A DNA stretch of 50,974 nt, taken from contig PGXL01000013.1 in NCBI GenBank assembly GCA_002839095.1, positions 1 to 50,974 on the forward strand, given 5' to 3'. The first letter of the stretch is position 1. Every line of letters begins with the position of its first letter. Below, one piece after another: positions 1 through 9,403 of this stretch. The notes under the pieces are model-generated. The model saw only the letters and a program-made list of their open reading frames with translations, was not told the DNA's origin and did not search any database. The stretch comes from Tenericutes bacterium HGW-Tenericutes-2 (GTDB lineage Bacteria; Bacillota_I; Bacilli_A; Acholeplasmatales; Acholeplasmataceae). The translations under genes and the position numbers were made by a program.

Positions 1-142
1 CCACTTTTTTTGATCGATTTTTCATAGTCACTTATTGTCTTAATAAAGAGCGAATCATACTATTTTTGATAAGTCAATATGTTTAGTCACACCAGATTGC
101 CCTGACCTTTAATGTAAGACTGTCTGTTATCTTGCATGACTT
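1..142 (-). repeat. Degenerate dispersed repeat, copy 1
   Basis: Read on the minus strand, this stretch aligns without gaps to 26236-26372 (plus) at roughly 60 percent identity by eye, with exact shared blocks such as AAACATATT and AATAAGT. Its start (119-142) also matches 26422-26445 at 22 of 24 bases. Translation gives similar but stop-interrupted peptides in both copies, which suggests two decayed copies of one coding element, perhaps a transposase. I could not name the family. No intact gene is seen in 1-187. Confidence 0.55.
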
Positions 143-187
143 ACACTTGAACATACTAAAAGTGATTTTTTAGATAGTCTAAACACT

Positions 188-1285
188 CTAAAGAGTTTTT
201 TCAAGAATATCTGCTATACGTTTACTAGCTAAACCATCACCATATGGGTTACTTGCTTTTGACATTCTAGTGTATTCATCTTTATCATTAAGAAGTTGTT
301 TGAAAGCTTCATATATGGTTTCTTCATTCGTTCCCACTAGTTTTAGTGTTCCAGCTGCAATTCCTTCTGGTCTTTCTGTTGTATCTCTCATAACTAGAAC
401 AGGTTTTCCTAAAGATGGGGCTTCTTCTTGTATACCACCGCTATCTGTAAGTATTAAAAATGATGCATTTAAAAAGTTATGGAAATCAACAACTTCAAGT
501 GGATCAATTATTTTTATGCGATCATTATTTGCTAAAATGCTATTTGCAGTTTCTCTTACAACAGGATTCATATGAATAGGATAAATTGCTTTTATATCGC
601 TATGTTCATTTACAATCCTTTTAATCGCATTAAACATGTGTTTCATTGGCTCTCCGAGATTCTCTCTTCTATGAGCAGTTATCATTATTAACCTTGATCC
701 TGATGCCCAATCAAGCATTGGGTGTGTGTAATCATCTTTTACTGTCGTTTTTAATGCATCGATAGCAGTATTTCCAGTAACGTATATACTATCAGGATTT
801 CTTGACTCATTTAGAAGATTTTGTTTTGCTGTTTCTGTTGGGGCAAAATTGAATTTTGAAATAATAGAAACTGCTTGTCTGTTAAACTCTTCAGGAAACG
901 GTGAGTAGATATTATGAGTTCTTAATCCAGCCTCAACATGTCCAACAGGAATTTGCAAATAGAAACATGCTAAAGAAGTCACAAAAGTGGTGCTTGTATC
1001 ACCGTGAACTAGAACAACATCCGGTTTTTCTAACTCTAAAACTTCCTTGATTTTGTTTAGAATATTAGTAGTAACATCAAACAATGTCTGTTTGTCTTTC
1101 ATAATTGACAAATCATAATCAGGAATAACATTAAAAGTATTGAGCACTTGATCCAACATTTGTCTATGTTGTCCTGTTACACAAACTATGGTCCTTAACT
1201 GTTGTCGTGTCTTTAATTCATTAACTAATGGACACATTTTTATTGCTTCTGGTCTAGTACCAAACACTAGCATTACTTTTTTCAT
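188..1285 (-). CDS. wecB: UDP-N-acetylglucosamine 2-epimerase (non-hydrolysing)
   Basis: This enzyme interconverts UDP-GlcNAc and UDP-ManNAc in the cytoplasm, supplying the substrate for the dehydrogenase encoded just upstream. The 365-residue length is normal for the family. Visible family signatures are FGTRPEAIK (8-16), HGDTST (94-99), VEAGLRT (117-123), TAHRREN (203-209) and DSGGIQEE (281-288). The start follows a GGAG site five bases away. It is the last gene of the polysaccharide operon, 12 bases after wecC. A second 2-epimerase homologue (7155-8282) is in the same operon but belongs to the FnlC branch. Together with wecC it makes UDP-ManNAcA, so the capsule repeat probably contains ManNAcA. 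Confidence 0.95.
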   Translation of the reverse strand: MKKVMLVFGTRPEAIKMCPLVNELKTRQQLRTIVCVTGQHRQMLDQVLNTFNVIPDYDLSIMKDKQTLFDVTTNILNKIKEVLELEKPDVVLVHGDTSTTFVTSLACFYLQIPVGHVEAGLRTHNIYSPFPEEFNRQAVSIISKFNFAPTETAKQNLLNESRNPDSIYVTGNTAIDALKTTVKDDYTHPMLDWASGSRLIMITAHRRENLGEPMKHMFNAIKRIVNEHSDIKAIYPIHMNPVVRETANSILANNDRIKIIDPLEVVDFHNFLNASFLILTDSGGIQEEAPSLGKPVLVMRDTTERPEGIAAGTLKLVGTNEETIYEAFKQLLNDKDEYTRMSKASNPYGDGLASKRIADILEKTL

Positions 1286-1297
1286 GAATTCTCCAAT

Positions 1298-2506
1298 CTA
1301 CAATTTATAAACTCTACCAGATTTTATTATATTTTGAGTGTCAAATACAATTTTACCTTCAAGCTTTGAAATGTTGCTCTTTATCTCATCGTGTTTAACC
1401 ATAATAACTACCAAATCAACATCATTTAGGAAAGTATCAAAATCGAAATATTGATTTTTTGTAATTTTTTGTTTAACCCAGGGATCATATGCTTTTAGTG
1501 GTTCTGCTAAATGCTTCTCTTGACTTTCTAATAATTGGAGAGATGGACTTTCTCTATAGTCATCCACATTTTCTTTATATGTTAATCCATATAATCCAAC
1601 TCTCGAGATATCCTTAAGACCATTGTCTTTCATAATTGACATTATTCTGGATAATACATATTCAGGCATCGATTCATTTATCTCCAGTGCTTCACCTATA
1701 ACCTTTGTCAAAGATGGATAATCACCAACTAAAAACCAAGGATCGACTGGTATACAATGTCCACCAACACCTGGACCTGGATTCAGTATTTTTACTCTAG
1801 GATGCATATTACATATTTTAATAATTTCATAGACATCCATGTTGTCATATCTACAAATTTTTGCTAGCTCATTTGCAAATGCGATGTTTACAGCTCTGAA
1901 TGTGTTTTCGACTACTTTCGTCATTTCAGCAGTTTTTATATCTGTAATGATAACTTCTCCATCTGTAATTTCCCTATAGATTTTGGCAACTCTTTCTCCT
2001 ATTTCAGACGAATCTGCTCCAATTGTTCGTGAATTATGTGCTAATTCATACACCATATTTCCAGGAATAATTCGTTCAGGTGCATGAACTAAATGAACTT
2101 TCTTATTAAATTTTTCAACAAGTGGTCTTATGAAACTATCAGTTGTTCCTGGAGAAACAGTAGATTCAATAATAATAACTGCATCTACATTACAGACCTC
2201 TAAAGTCCTAGTTACTGCATTTATTACATATGAAGGATCGATTTTTTTACTAATTTTATCATATGGTGTCGGAACTGCAATTAGATATATATCTGCATGC
2301 TGATAATTCACACTGAACTGCACACCATTTTTTACTGCATCTATATATAATTCTTCTAATCCTTTTTCCTCAAAAGTTACACGACCAGAATTTAGCTGTT
2401 GCACCAAATTTACATTATAATCTGTTCCCACAACTTCAATACCTTTTGCTGAAAATGCAAGTGCTGTTGGTAAACCAATGTATCCCAAGCCAATAATGTT
2501 AATCAT
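1298..2506 (-). CDS. wecC: UDP-N-acetyl-D-mannosamine dehydrogenase
   Basis: This enzyme oxidises UDP-ManNAc twice with NAD+ to UDP-ManNAcA, a precursor of acidic surface polysaccharides. The N-terminal Rossmann motif GLGYIGLP is at residues 6-13. ESTVSPGTT (114-122), APERIIPG (142-149) and the central helix around KVVENTFRAVN are typical. The catalytic cysteine is C251 in GVGGHCIPVDP. The 402-residue length is normal for the family. An AGGAG site precedes the start. It pairs with wecB downstream. UDP-Glc and UDP-GalNAc dehydrogenases are close relatives, but the adjacent 2-epimerase argues for the ManNAc substrate. Confidence 0.93.
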   Translation of the reverse strand: MINIIGLGYIGLPTALAFSAKGIEVVGTDYNVNLVQQLNSGRVTFEEKGLEELYIDAVKNGVQFSVNYQHADIYLIAVPTPYDKISKKIDPSYVINAVTRTLEVCNVDAVIIIESTVSPGTTDSFIRPLVEKFNKKVHLVHAPERIIPGNMVYELAHNSRTIGADSSEIGERVAKIYREITDGEVIITDIKTAEMTKVVENTFRAVNIAFANELAKICRYDNMDVYEIIKICNMHPRVKILNPGPGVGGHCIPVDPWFLVGDYPSLTKVIGEALEINESMPEYVLSRIMSIMKDNGLKDISRVGLYGLTYKENVDDYRESPSLQLLESQEKHLAEPLKAYDPWVKQKITKNQYFDFDTFLNDVDLVVIMVKHDEIKSNISKLEGKIVFDTQNIIKSGRVYKL

Positions 2507-2546
2507 AATATCTCCTTTATATTTTAAATTTTTCTTTTTATAATAA

Positions 2547-3737
2547 TTAATAAATAAAATAAATAATTATTTTTGGTATTGATATAAAAAATGTAACAAG
2601 CATAAAGATGCCTATAGTTCTCAAATTTGTCTTTAAAATAGAGATTTTTGCAATTCGTAAAAGATACGAATTTAAACCTAACACAATTAAAACTCCGGAT
2701 AAAGAATAGACCAATACTGCAATATATGGATCATTGTATATAGTGTAGGTTAAAAGTAATGATGAAATTTTTGTTACAAAAAAAATTATGTTGAAGACTA
2801 AATTATATTTTTGCTTACTCACAACATTGAACAAATGTGTTAATGGAGATGAAACAAACGTCAATAAAAATAGTGGAGACAATAACTGAGCAAACTCACC
2901 TGCAGTCTCCCAATTACTTCCTAAAACTATTCTAAATAAATCATTTCCATATACCATGATTATGCAGAGTGGGATTGAACCAATTAATAATAAATACTTA
3001 AATGTTGATGAAACTAATGTATTAAATTTCTGCTCATTATTGCTTTTGTAATAATCTGTAGCATATTTAAAAAACACATTGCCTATTGCTGCACCAACTA
3101 AAGCTATTGGAATACTTACAATTCTAACTGTCATTGAATACTGTCCTGCAATTTCACTCGAATATAAAAAAGCAAACATAACTATTGGCAATTGAGATGA
3201 TGCAGAGTTTAAGAATGTAGACAATATGTTAAATTTCGGATAAGCAATGTTTGTTTTTGCTTGTTGAATTAATAAACTGATGTCCCAATTATGTTCAATA
3301 TAATTAGGTTGTTTTTTTAATATGAAATATAAATATATTAGTTGAACTAGATGGCTTAAAATGAAACTGTATATTAGACTCAATCCTGATGGTGAGATTA
3401 ATCCTAATGACATAGCAAATAGACCATAAGAAATTCCATATAACATTTGACCTCTGGCCATTTTTTTGAATAGCTCTAGTTTATTCATATAAACATTAAT
3501 AGTTATAACTAAACTATATATGATTATACTGAATAACAAAAGAAATAAAAAAAATAAATCTATATGATTGTTTTTAAATAATTCGGATTTCAAGAAAAAC
3601 AAAGCAAGTAGAAAAATACCTATTGAAGAAGTAATTGTAAAAAAATTGCTTAAAATATAAGTGCCTTTAGATTGCCTGTGATCAGTTTCGTTCATTATTG
3701 CCATATCATATTTAAAGTTTGCAATGGCACCAATCAT
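2547..3737 (-). CDS. Wzx-type polysaccharide flippase (start uncertain)
   Basis: This is a polytopic membrane protein of the MATE/Wzx superfamily, expected to flip lipid-linked repeat units across the membrane. Ten or more hydrophobic segments are visible in the 396 residues from the first in-frame ATG at 3737. That ATG is almost certainly not the true N terminus. The same frame stays open upstream to 3947 and encodes a typical first membrane helix, including a run like LIIRSIVVLIGGAVF. No ATG, GTG or TTG occurs in that extension. CTG at 3917 or ATT at 3893 could start it, adding 60 or 52 residues and overlapping the end of the acetyltransferase gene. A 5-prime mutation is the alternative. 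Confidence 0.8.
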   Translation of the reverse strand: MIGAIANFKYDMAIMNETDHRQSKGTYILSNFFTITSSIGIFLLALFFLKSELFKNNHIDLFFLFLLLFSIIIYSLVITINVYMNKLELFKKMARGQMLYGISYGLFAMSLGLISPSGLSLIYSFILSHLVQLIYLYFILKKQPNYIEHNWDISLLIQQAKTNIAYPKFNILSTFLNSASSQLPIVMFAFLYSSEIAGQYSMTVRIVSIPIALVGAAIGNVFFKYATDYYKSNNEQKFNTLVSSTFKYLLLIGSIPLCIIMVYGNDLFRIVLGSNWETAGEFAQLLSPLFLLTFVSSPLTHLFNVVSKQKYNLVFNIIFFVTKISSLLLTYTIYNDPYIAVLVYSLSGVLIVLGLNSYLLRIAKISILKTNLRTIGIFMLVTFFISIPKIIIYFIY

Positions 3738-3903
3738 TATTGAAATAGCACTGAAAGTAGAAAAATATCCAAAAGCAACTGGAGAGTAGATTCTTGAAAG
3801 TATCGGAGAAATTATAATAGGTAATGCTTGTGCAAAAACTGCTCCACCTATTAAGACGACAATACTTCTTATAATTAGATTCTCTTTTAGAATTTTTTTA
3901 AGA

Positions 3904-4512
3904 TTAAAGTTTTTCAGAGATGTCCACTTCCATTCTTCTATTTGAATCTATATCAAGATGTTTAATTACACGAGCAGGAACTCCAGCGATAACACAATTT
4001 CCTTGCTCAAAACTTTTAGTTACAATAGAACCCGCTCCAACAATTGTATTAATACCTAATGTAACTCCAGGTAATATTACTGAGTTCATTCCAATCCATG
4101 AATTATCACCGATTGTAATATCCTTTCCACAAACATGTTTTGCAGGATTATAGATATCGTGATTGGTAGTAATGATTCCAACATTCGGTGCAATATGAAC
4201 ATTTTTTCCAATTCTTATTTTCGCATCATGAGATTGATAATAAGTACCAAAGCTTTGGAAAATATTAATGCTATCAGGATGAAACTCTATATTTCTAAAG
4301 TTTGAAATGGTACAGTATTTGCTTACTGGCCAGGGAACTTTTCTGTTCTTTCCAATCAAGCGACTTGGTAATCCCTTAAATGCCCATAACCAACCCATTC
4401 TTTTTTCATAAAAGTATTTACCTTTCAAATGGCTTTTATCGTAAAAGATAGACATAAATGCACTTATTAACCACAAGAAAACTCTGGAATAAACTATTTT
4501 CTTCATATGCAA
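3904..4512 (-). CDS. Left-handed beta-helix acetyltransferase
   Basis: This is a 202-residue hexapeptide-repeat acyltransferase of the WcaB/maltose-acetyltransferase type, probably O- or N-acetylating the polysaccharide or one of its sugars. Imperfect hexapeptides run from about residue 95, with IGKNVHIAPNVGI, TTNHD, DITIGDNSWIGMNSVIL and the C-terminal IVGAGSIVTKS and AGVPARVIK, the usual end of the family. The N-terminal 20 residues are hydrophobic. The start drawn is TTG at 4512, 11 bases after AAAGGGA; ATG at 4506 is also possible. It lies between the polymerase and flippase genes, so it belongs to assembly of the same polymer. The acceptor cannot be read from sequence. Confidence 0.85.
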   Translation of the reverse strand: MHMKKIVYSRVFLWLISAFMSIFYDKSHLKGKYFYEKRMGWLWAFKGLPSRLIGKNRKVPWPVSKYCTISNFRNIEFHPDSINIFQSFGTYYQSHDAKIRIGKNVHIAPNVGIITTNHDIYNPAKHVCGKDITIGDNSWIGMNSVILPGVTLGINTIVGAGSIVTKSFEQGNCVIAGVPARVIKHLDIDSNRRMEVDISEKL

Positions 4513-4547
4513 TCACATGCGAATCCCTTTCAATTGTATTTTTAATT

Positions 4548-5966
4548 CTATGATTTCTTAACTATTATTTTTCCTATTGTTTTATTTAAAAGATAAACTA
4601 ATCCTAATGACATAAGTGTTAGAGAAACAGCATTTAATATGCTTGCTAAATTGCCTATAATTATTGGGGAAGATAATCTTATTAGTATATAACTATAGAT
4701 GTATTTAAGTTCAATTGAATATGTTTTCCTATATAGATTTTCAATAATTAATCCGAAAATTAAGAATAGAACAGATAATAATGGGGACAGAATAAATCCC
4801 ATATATATATATCCATGTGCAGTTATAGGAAGCAAATGACCAGATTGCACATTACTTCCATATAGTCGCAAGTTGAAAATTTCACTTGTTGTCAACATTA
4901 GATCTTTTAATAGAAAGTTAAGCCCAATAATAGATCTACCAAAGTCATAGAATAGCCTACCAATTGGTTGTGATGAAACATCACTAATACCTAATCCATG
5001 AGCCACATTAAACGGACCTAACAAGTAAATCTGCATCGTTGATGCAATATTTTTAATATCGAAAGCAATTGACTCAATAGCATCAAAATAAGATGAATAA
5101 AGGAATACATAGGCATGCTTATATACTGTCATCCCTAAAAGTACACCTCCACCAACTATACCTGTTACCAATAGAATTTTGATTTTTTGTTTGGGAAACA
5201 ACATTAGTAAAAGAGACATCACTGCAAACATGGTATATATTTGAGTCGATCTTCTCTCCCCTATAATTACTGATAAAATCAATGCAGATGCTGTCAATGC
5301 AATTGCAATATATGTAGTTCTTCCGTATTTATTATATAACTTTCTGGAACGATCAATAACTATAAGAAAGCTAAATGTAATTGCAGAAATAAATATTTGT
5401 CTAGTCAAAAGTTCGACTGTGCTTAATGATTCATCAACTCGGTCACTTGATGAGTTCAAAATAAAAAAGTTTATAAATAATCTTGAATCTTTATAGATCA
5501 CAAATATTAACAGGGCGATTAGTATTATGATATAGTAAACAATTTTTCCGTGTAAAAAAGTTGGATATGGTATCTTTTGTTCTGATTTCATTCGTCTCTT
5601 ACTAAAATATTCTACGAAAAAAGCCAGTAAAAAAGATGAAACAAAAAGTTCGTATCCCATAAGCAAAATAGATTTTACGATAAGGTTGCTATCTGGAGTG
5701 AGTAATTGACCAATGTATTTATCATCTGAGACTGAAAGAAAGAAAACCAATAAAACATACCTTAGAAAAGAGGAAACCCAGAATATAGTTGCAACAATTG
5801 ATTTCTTTTTTAAAACCATATTCTGAAAAAAAAGAATATTACATAAAATAAAAATCAATGGTAAAATAGGAAGCCACTCATAGCCATCTTTATTATTGGG
5901 AAGAATTAAAGATACAATAAGAGTTAATATAGATGTAATATAAATGAATATGTTTAGTTTTCTCAT
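4548..5966 (-). CDS. Polysaccharide polymerase-like membrane protein (Wzy type)
   Basis: This roughly 472-residue protein has about a dozen hydrophobic segments and one large loop in the second half (about residues 290-380). That is the layout of O-antigen or oligosaccharide repeat-unit polymerases. Such proteins are too divergent for firm recognition from motifs, so the call rests on topology and on its position between a glycosyltransferase and the acetyltransferase and flippase genes. AAGGAG lies seven bases before ATG 5966, preferred over the TTG one codon earlier. No other gene in the operon is a better candidate polymerase. Confidence 0.75.
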   Translation of the reverse strand: MRKLNIFIYITSILTLIVSLILPNNKDGYEWLPILPLIFILCNILFFQNMVLKKKSIVATIFWVSSFLRYVLLVFFLSVSDDKYIGQLLTPDSNLIVKSILLMGYELFVSSFLLAFFVEYFSKRRMKSEQKIPYPTFLHGKIVYYIIILIALLIFVIYKDSRLFINFFILNSSSDRVDESLSTVELLTRQIFISAITFSFLIVIDRSRKLYNKYGRTTYIAIALTASALILSVIIGERRSTQIYTMFAVMSLLLMLFPKQKIKILLVTGIVGGGVLLGMTVYKHAYVFLYSSYFDAIESIAFDIKNIASTMQIYLLGPFNVAHGLGISDVSSQPIGRLFYDFGRSIIGLNFLLKDLMLTTSEIFNLRLYGSNVQSGHLLPITAHGYIYMGFILSPLLSVLFLIFGLIIENLYRKTYSIELKYIYSYILIRLSSPIIIGNLASILNAVSLTLMSLGLVYLLNKTIGKIIVKKS

Positions 5967-5980
5967 CAAAAATCTCCTTA

Positions 5981-7063
5981 TTAATCGTCAGTTACCAAAA
6001 AAGTCTTGAATTGATCTTGAAACTCAAGATTTTCTTCTTCTATTTTTTTACATAGCATTTCACAATTTTCAATATATTTTTGATAGTTTAGATTTCTGTA
6101 CCAATCAAATATACAGTCGGATAAATTATCAATATTCCAATCGATAGATAGACCCACATCATATTTTTTGATTAGATCCTCCATATATGTGTTAGAATCA
6201 ACTAGAATTGGAATTTGATAAGATATAGAATAATAAAACTTAATTGATATGGCGGTATCTAGTTCAATTTTTCCTGATCCATACAAATTATTTATGATAT
6301 CTGTTTGCTCCAAAAAATTGAGAGTCTGGCTTTTGTCAAATCGCCCATGGAAATTCACATTTTTTATACCATTCTCTTCACAATATTTCTGAAGTTTATC
6401 ACTACCTTGGCCAAAATATTGAATCACAAATCTTGCATCGTTACCTAAAAGATTTATTAATTTAATATCATTTTCGTAAAATCGAACATATCCTATAAAG
6501 CTAATTCTAATTGGTTTAAAATCATCTCTTTTTTCATTTCTTTTTTCTATGTTTTTAAGCAATGACGCATTCATGCTATTAACAAAAATATAGTTATGTC
6601 TAGGCAAAAATCTTTTGAAACCATTTGATGAAACGGTTGTGAAAAAAGAATTTTTAATTACTTTTTTCATTATTAAGTAAACTGGTAAAAATTTTTCCAG
6701 AGAATAATCACGAATGTTTAGAACAAACTTTTGCTTATATTTTTTTGATAAAAACGATGAAAATAAAATAGCAGTATAACTATTCCAAACGACTATATAC
6801 TCATATTTATTATTAAGTATCAAATTGATTGCATATTTTTTAAAACCATAATATTTTCTTAATTTTTTCAGTTTTGTCCAATTGCTATCAATAACTATTC
6901 GATAAGGATATATTCTATTCGCATTATTATCTTCGAATTGACCATATTTATCTATATGAATGATGTCATATTCTATGTTATTGATCTCTAAAAAATCTGT
7001 ATATAAACTAATCAGAGTCATGTGGATCAAATTAACTGTACTTAAAATACATATTTTAGGCAA
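5981..7063 (-). CDS. Glycosyltransferase, GT-B fold (GT4-like)
   Basis: This 360-residue protein has the alternating beta-alpha pattern of a GT-B glycosyltransferase. The C-terminal half holds ISFIGYVRFYEN (about 185-196), a conserved-looking HGRFDKSQ loop and a KIELDTAISIKFY segment where GT4 enzymes bind the sugar nucleotide. It probably adds one sugar to the lipid-linked repeat unit on the cytoplasmic face. The start is TTG at 7063, supported by GAGGTGAG six bases upstream; no nearby ATG is better placed. Sequence is diverged from well-known families, so donor and acceptor are unknown. Confidence 0.75.
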   Translation of the reverse strand: MPKICILSTVNLIHMTLISLYTDFLEINNIEYDIIHIDKYGQFEDNNANRIYPYRIVIDSNWTKLKKLRKYYGFKKYAINLILNNKYEYIVVWNSYTAILFSSFLSKKYKQKFVLNIRDYSLEKFLPVYLIMKKVIKNSFFTTVSSNGFKRFLPRHNYIFVNSMNASLLKNIEKRNEKRDDFKPIRISFIGYVRFYENDIKLINLLGNDARFVIQYFGQGSDKLQKYCEENGIKNVNFHGRFDKSQTLNFLEQTDIINNLYGSGKIELDTAISIKFYYSISYQIPILVDSNTYMEDLIKKYDVGLSIDWNIDNLSDCIFDWYRNLNYQKYIENCEMLCKKIEEENLEFQDQFKTFLVTDD

Positions 7064-7154
7064 ATTTTCTCACCTCAAACTTTCTATTATATCAATACTG
7101 TTTTTCGTATCAATACAATTAATCAAAGTAAATATACTTGCATATGCTAAAGAT

Positions 7155-8282
7155 TTACTCACTACTCCAGACAACTCTTTTTACATAGTCGTGATAGCTG
7201 ATTAAAATTTTTAGGATTTTTTCAGAAACATTAGGAACCATGTAATCATTCACTGACATTAGTGTATTTTTTTGCATGGTTTCAAGTATCTTAAGAGCTT
7301 GAAGAATTCGTTCTTTTTTTAAACCGACCATCATCACAGCAGCTTCTTCCATTGCTTCAGGTCTTTCATGAGTTTCTCTTATATTCAAAGCTACAAAATT
7401 TAATATTGATGATTCTTCACTTATTGTTCCTGAATCACTTAAAACACATTTTGATTCAATTTGAAGCTTATTATATTCGATGAATCCAAGTGGTCTTAGT
7501 ATTTGAATGAGCGGATTAAATTTTATTTCTTTAGATTCTATCATCTTTCGTGTTCTAGGGTGTGTTGAAAAAATTATTGGTAGTTGATAAATTTCTGCAA
7601 TAGTATTTAAAGTTTCAACGAGATCAAAGAAATTATCAGAATTAATGTTCTCTTCTCTATGTGCTGATACTAAAAAATATTTTCCTGATTCTAATCCTAA
7701 TCTTAGTAACACATTAGAGTTATCAATTTCAGTCTTTTTATTCATTAATACTTCATACATTGGACTACCTGTTTTAATTATTCGATCTGCTGGGAATCCC
7801 TCTTTTAACAGGTATTCTCTTGCAATACTACTATAAGGTAGATTTATATCAGAAATGTGGTCTACAATCTTTCTATTGGTTTCTTCGGGTACTCGTTGAT
7901 CAAAGCATCTATTGCCAGCTTCCATATGGAATATTGGTATATGGCGGCGTTTAGCTGCGATTGCAGTTAAACAGCTATTGGTATCACCTAATACCAAAAA
8001 GGCATCTGGTTTCACTTCTTCTAGAATTGGATCAATCTTTATCAAGATGTTACCAATCGTTTCAATCGCTGTCCCAGTTGCTGCATTCAGGAAGTAATCT
8101 GGTTTTTTTAAATTGAAATCTTTAAAGAACACTTCATTTAACTCATAATCATAGTTTTGTCCAGTATGAACTAACACATGTTCAATGGCTTCAGAGTTAT
8201 TCAGTCTGTGAATAACTGCTGAAAGCCTAATGATTTCTGGTCTAGTTCCTACTACAGTCATAACTTTTAGTCTCTTCATCAT
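7155..8282 (-). CDS. fnlC: UDP-L-FucNAc-forming 2-epimerase (FnlC/CapG)
   Basis: This 375-residue member of the UDP-GlcNAc 2-epimerase family catalyses the last step to UDP-N-acetyl-L-fucosamine by epimerising the talose intermediate at C2. It has VVGTRPEIIR near the N terminus, VLGDTNS, FHMEAGNRCFDQRVPEE and SAHREENI. The MEAGNRCFDQR form, rather than VEAGLRT, is the version typical of FnlC/CapG. It overlaps the upstream fnlB by one base (TAATG) and has GGAGGT before its start. The contiguous fnlA-fnlB-fnlC order is the known L-FucNAc set, which makes this more reliable than homology alone. Confidence 0.92.
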   Translation of the reverse strand: MMKRLKVMTVVGTRPEIIRLSAVIHRLNNSEAIEHVLVHTGQNYDYELNEVFFKDFNLKKPDYFLNAATGTAIETIGNILIKIDPILEEVKPDAFLVLGDTNSCLTAIAAKRRHIPIFHMEAGNRCFDQRVPEETNRKIVDHISDINLPYSSIAREYLLKEGFPADRIIKTGSPMYEVLMNKKTEIDNSNVLLRLGLESGKYFLVSAHREENINSDNFFDLVETLNTIAEIYQLPIIFSTHPRTRKMIESKEIKFNPLIQILRPLGFIEYNKLQIESKCVLSDSGTISEESSILNFVALNIRETHERPEAMEEAAVMMVGLKKERILQALKILETMQKNTLMSVNDYMVPNVSEKILKILISYHDYVKRVVWSSE

Positions 8283-9391
8283 TATACCTCCACGAAAATT
8301 GTATCTGGTCTTTCAGGATCAAATGTTTCATTCGCCCACATTACTGTGACCATGTCTGTATCACCTAGGTTTTCAATATTATGCGTATACCCTGGCGGGA
8401 TATCCACTACTTGTAGCTTATCACCACTGACGTGATATTCAATGATATTTTGGTCATCTATCTTTCTAAAACGAATGACACCAATTCCACTCACCACTAA
8501 AAACTTCTCGTTTTTAGTATGATGCCAGTGATTGCCTTTGACAATTCCTGGTTTGGATATGTTAATTGATACTTGTCCTCTATCAGGAGTCTTAAGAAAT
8601 TCAGTGAATGAACCTCGATAATCAACATTCATTTTTAAGTCATAACTAAACTGGTCAATAGGTAGATAGCTTAAGTAATTGGCGTATAATTTTTTGGTAA
8701 AAAGATCTTGGGTATTTGGAATGAAACGGTTGTTTCTGCTCTCTTTAAATGAGTATAACAAATCAACAATCTCACCTAATTTAACAGTATAGACTGGTTC
8801 AACATAACAAAACTCATCTATTCTATTTTCATGGTTTTTTAAAGCGTTAATGAGCTCTTTGACTAAGTCGTCAATGTAGATTAAGTTCATGACAACATTT
8901 CGATCATTAATTGCAATCGGTAAATCATTGGCGATATTATATGAGAAGGTTGCTACAGCGCTGTTATAATTAGGTCTGCACCATTTTCCAAAGACATTTG
9001 GAAAACGGTAGACGAACACTTTCGCATGTGTTTCTTTATTGTATCTGAGTAATAAATCCTCACCAGCTTTTTTACTGATACCGTATGGGTTATCTAGTAA
9101 TGCTTGAATTGATGAAGCAAGCATTATGGGAGATTTGTTTTCAAATCTTTTAAGATTGTCTATAAGAACTGAAGTAAAACCGAAGTTGCCCTCTAGAAAC
9201 TCTTTTTGGTCTTTTGGCCTATTGACTCCTGCTAAATGAAATACAAATTCACAATCCTTAGAATAGTTTTCTAATTCTTCGAGTGTTGAATCCATATCAT
9301 ATTCATAGATATCAGAATACTTTTGATTTTTTAGTTCAGTAATTAAGTTTTTACCGATAAAGCCTTTAGCACCTGTAACTAGTATTTTCAT
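8282..9391 (-). CDS. fnlB: Bifunctional L-FucNAc pathway reductase/epimerase (FnlB/CapF)
   Basis: This 369-residue two-domain protein acts in the middle of UDP-L-FucNAc synthesis. The N-terminal SDR domain (about 1-240) has GAKGFIGKN (7-15) for NAD(P) binding and YGISKKAGE, the YxxxK catalytic site. The C-terminal cupin (about 250-369) carries GNHWHHTKNEKFLVV, with His residues that bind zinc in CapF. The cupin epimerises the FnlA product and the SDR domain reduces it. It lies 12 bases after fnlA and overlaps fnlC, consistent with translation as a unit. Confidence 0.93.
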   Translation of the reverse strand: MKILVTGAKGFIGKNLITELKNQKYSDIYEYDMDSTLEELENYSKDCEFVFHLAGVNRPKDQKEFLEGNFGFTSVLIDNLKRFENKSPIMLASSIQALLDNPYGISKKAGEDLLLRYNKETHAKVFVYRFPNVFGKWCRPNYNSAVATFSYNIANDLPIAINDRNVVMNLIYIDDLVKELINALKNHENRIDEFCYVEPVYTVKLGEIVDLLYSFKESRNNRFIPNTQDLFTKKLYANYLSYLPIDQFSYDLKMNVDYRGSFTEFLKTPDRGQVSINISKPGIVKGNHWHHTKNEKFLVVSGIGVIRFRKIDDQNIIEYHVSGDKLQVVDIPPGYTHNIENLGDTDMVTVMWANETFDPERPDTIFVEV

Positions 9392-9403
9392 AATATACCT
9401 ACC

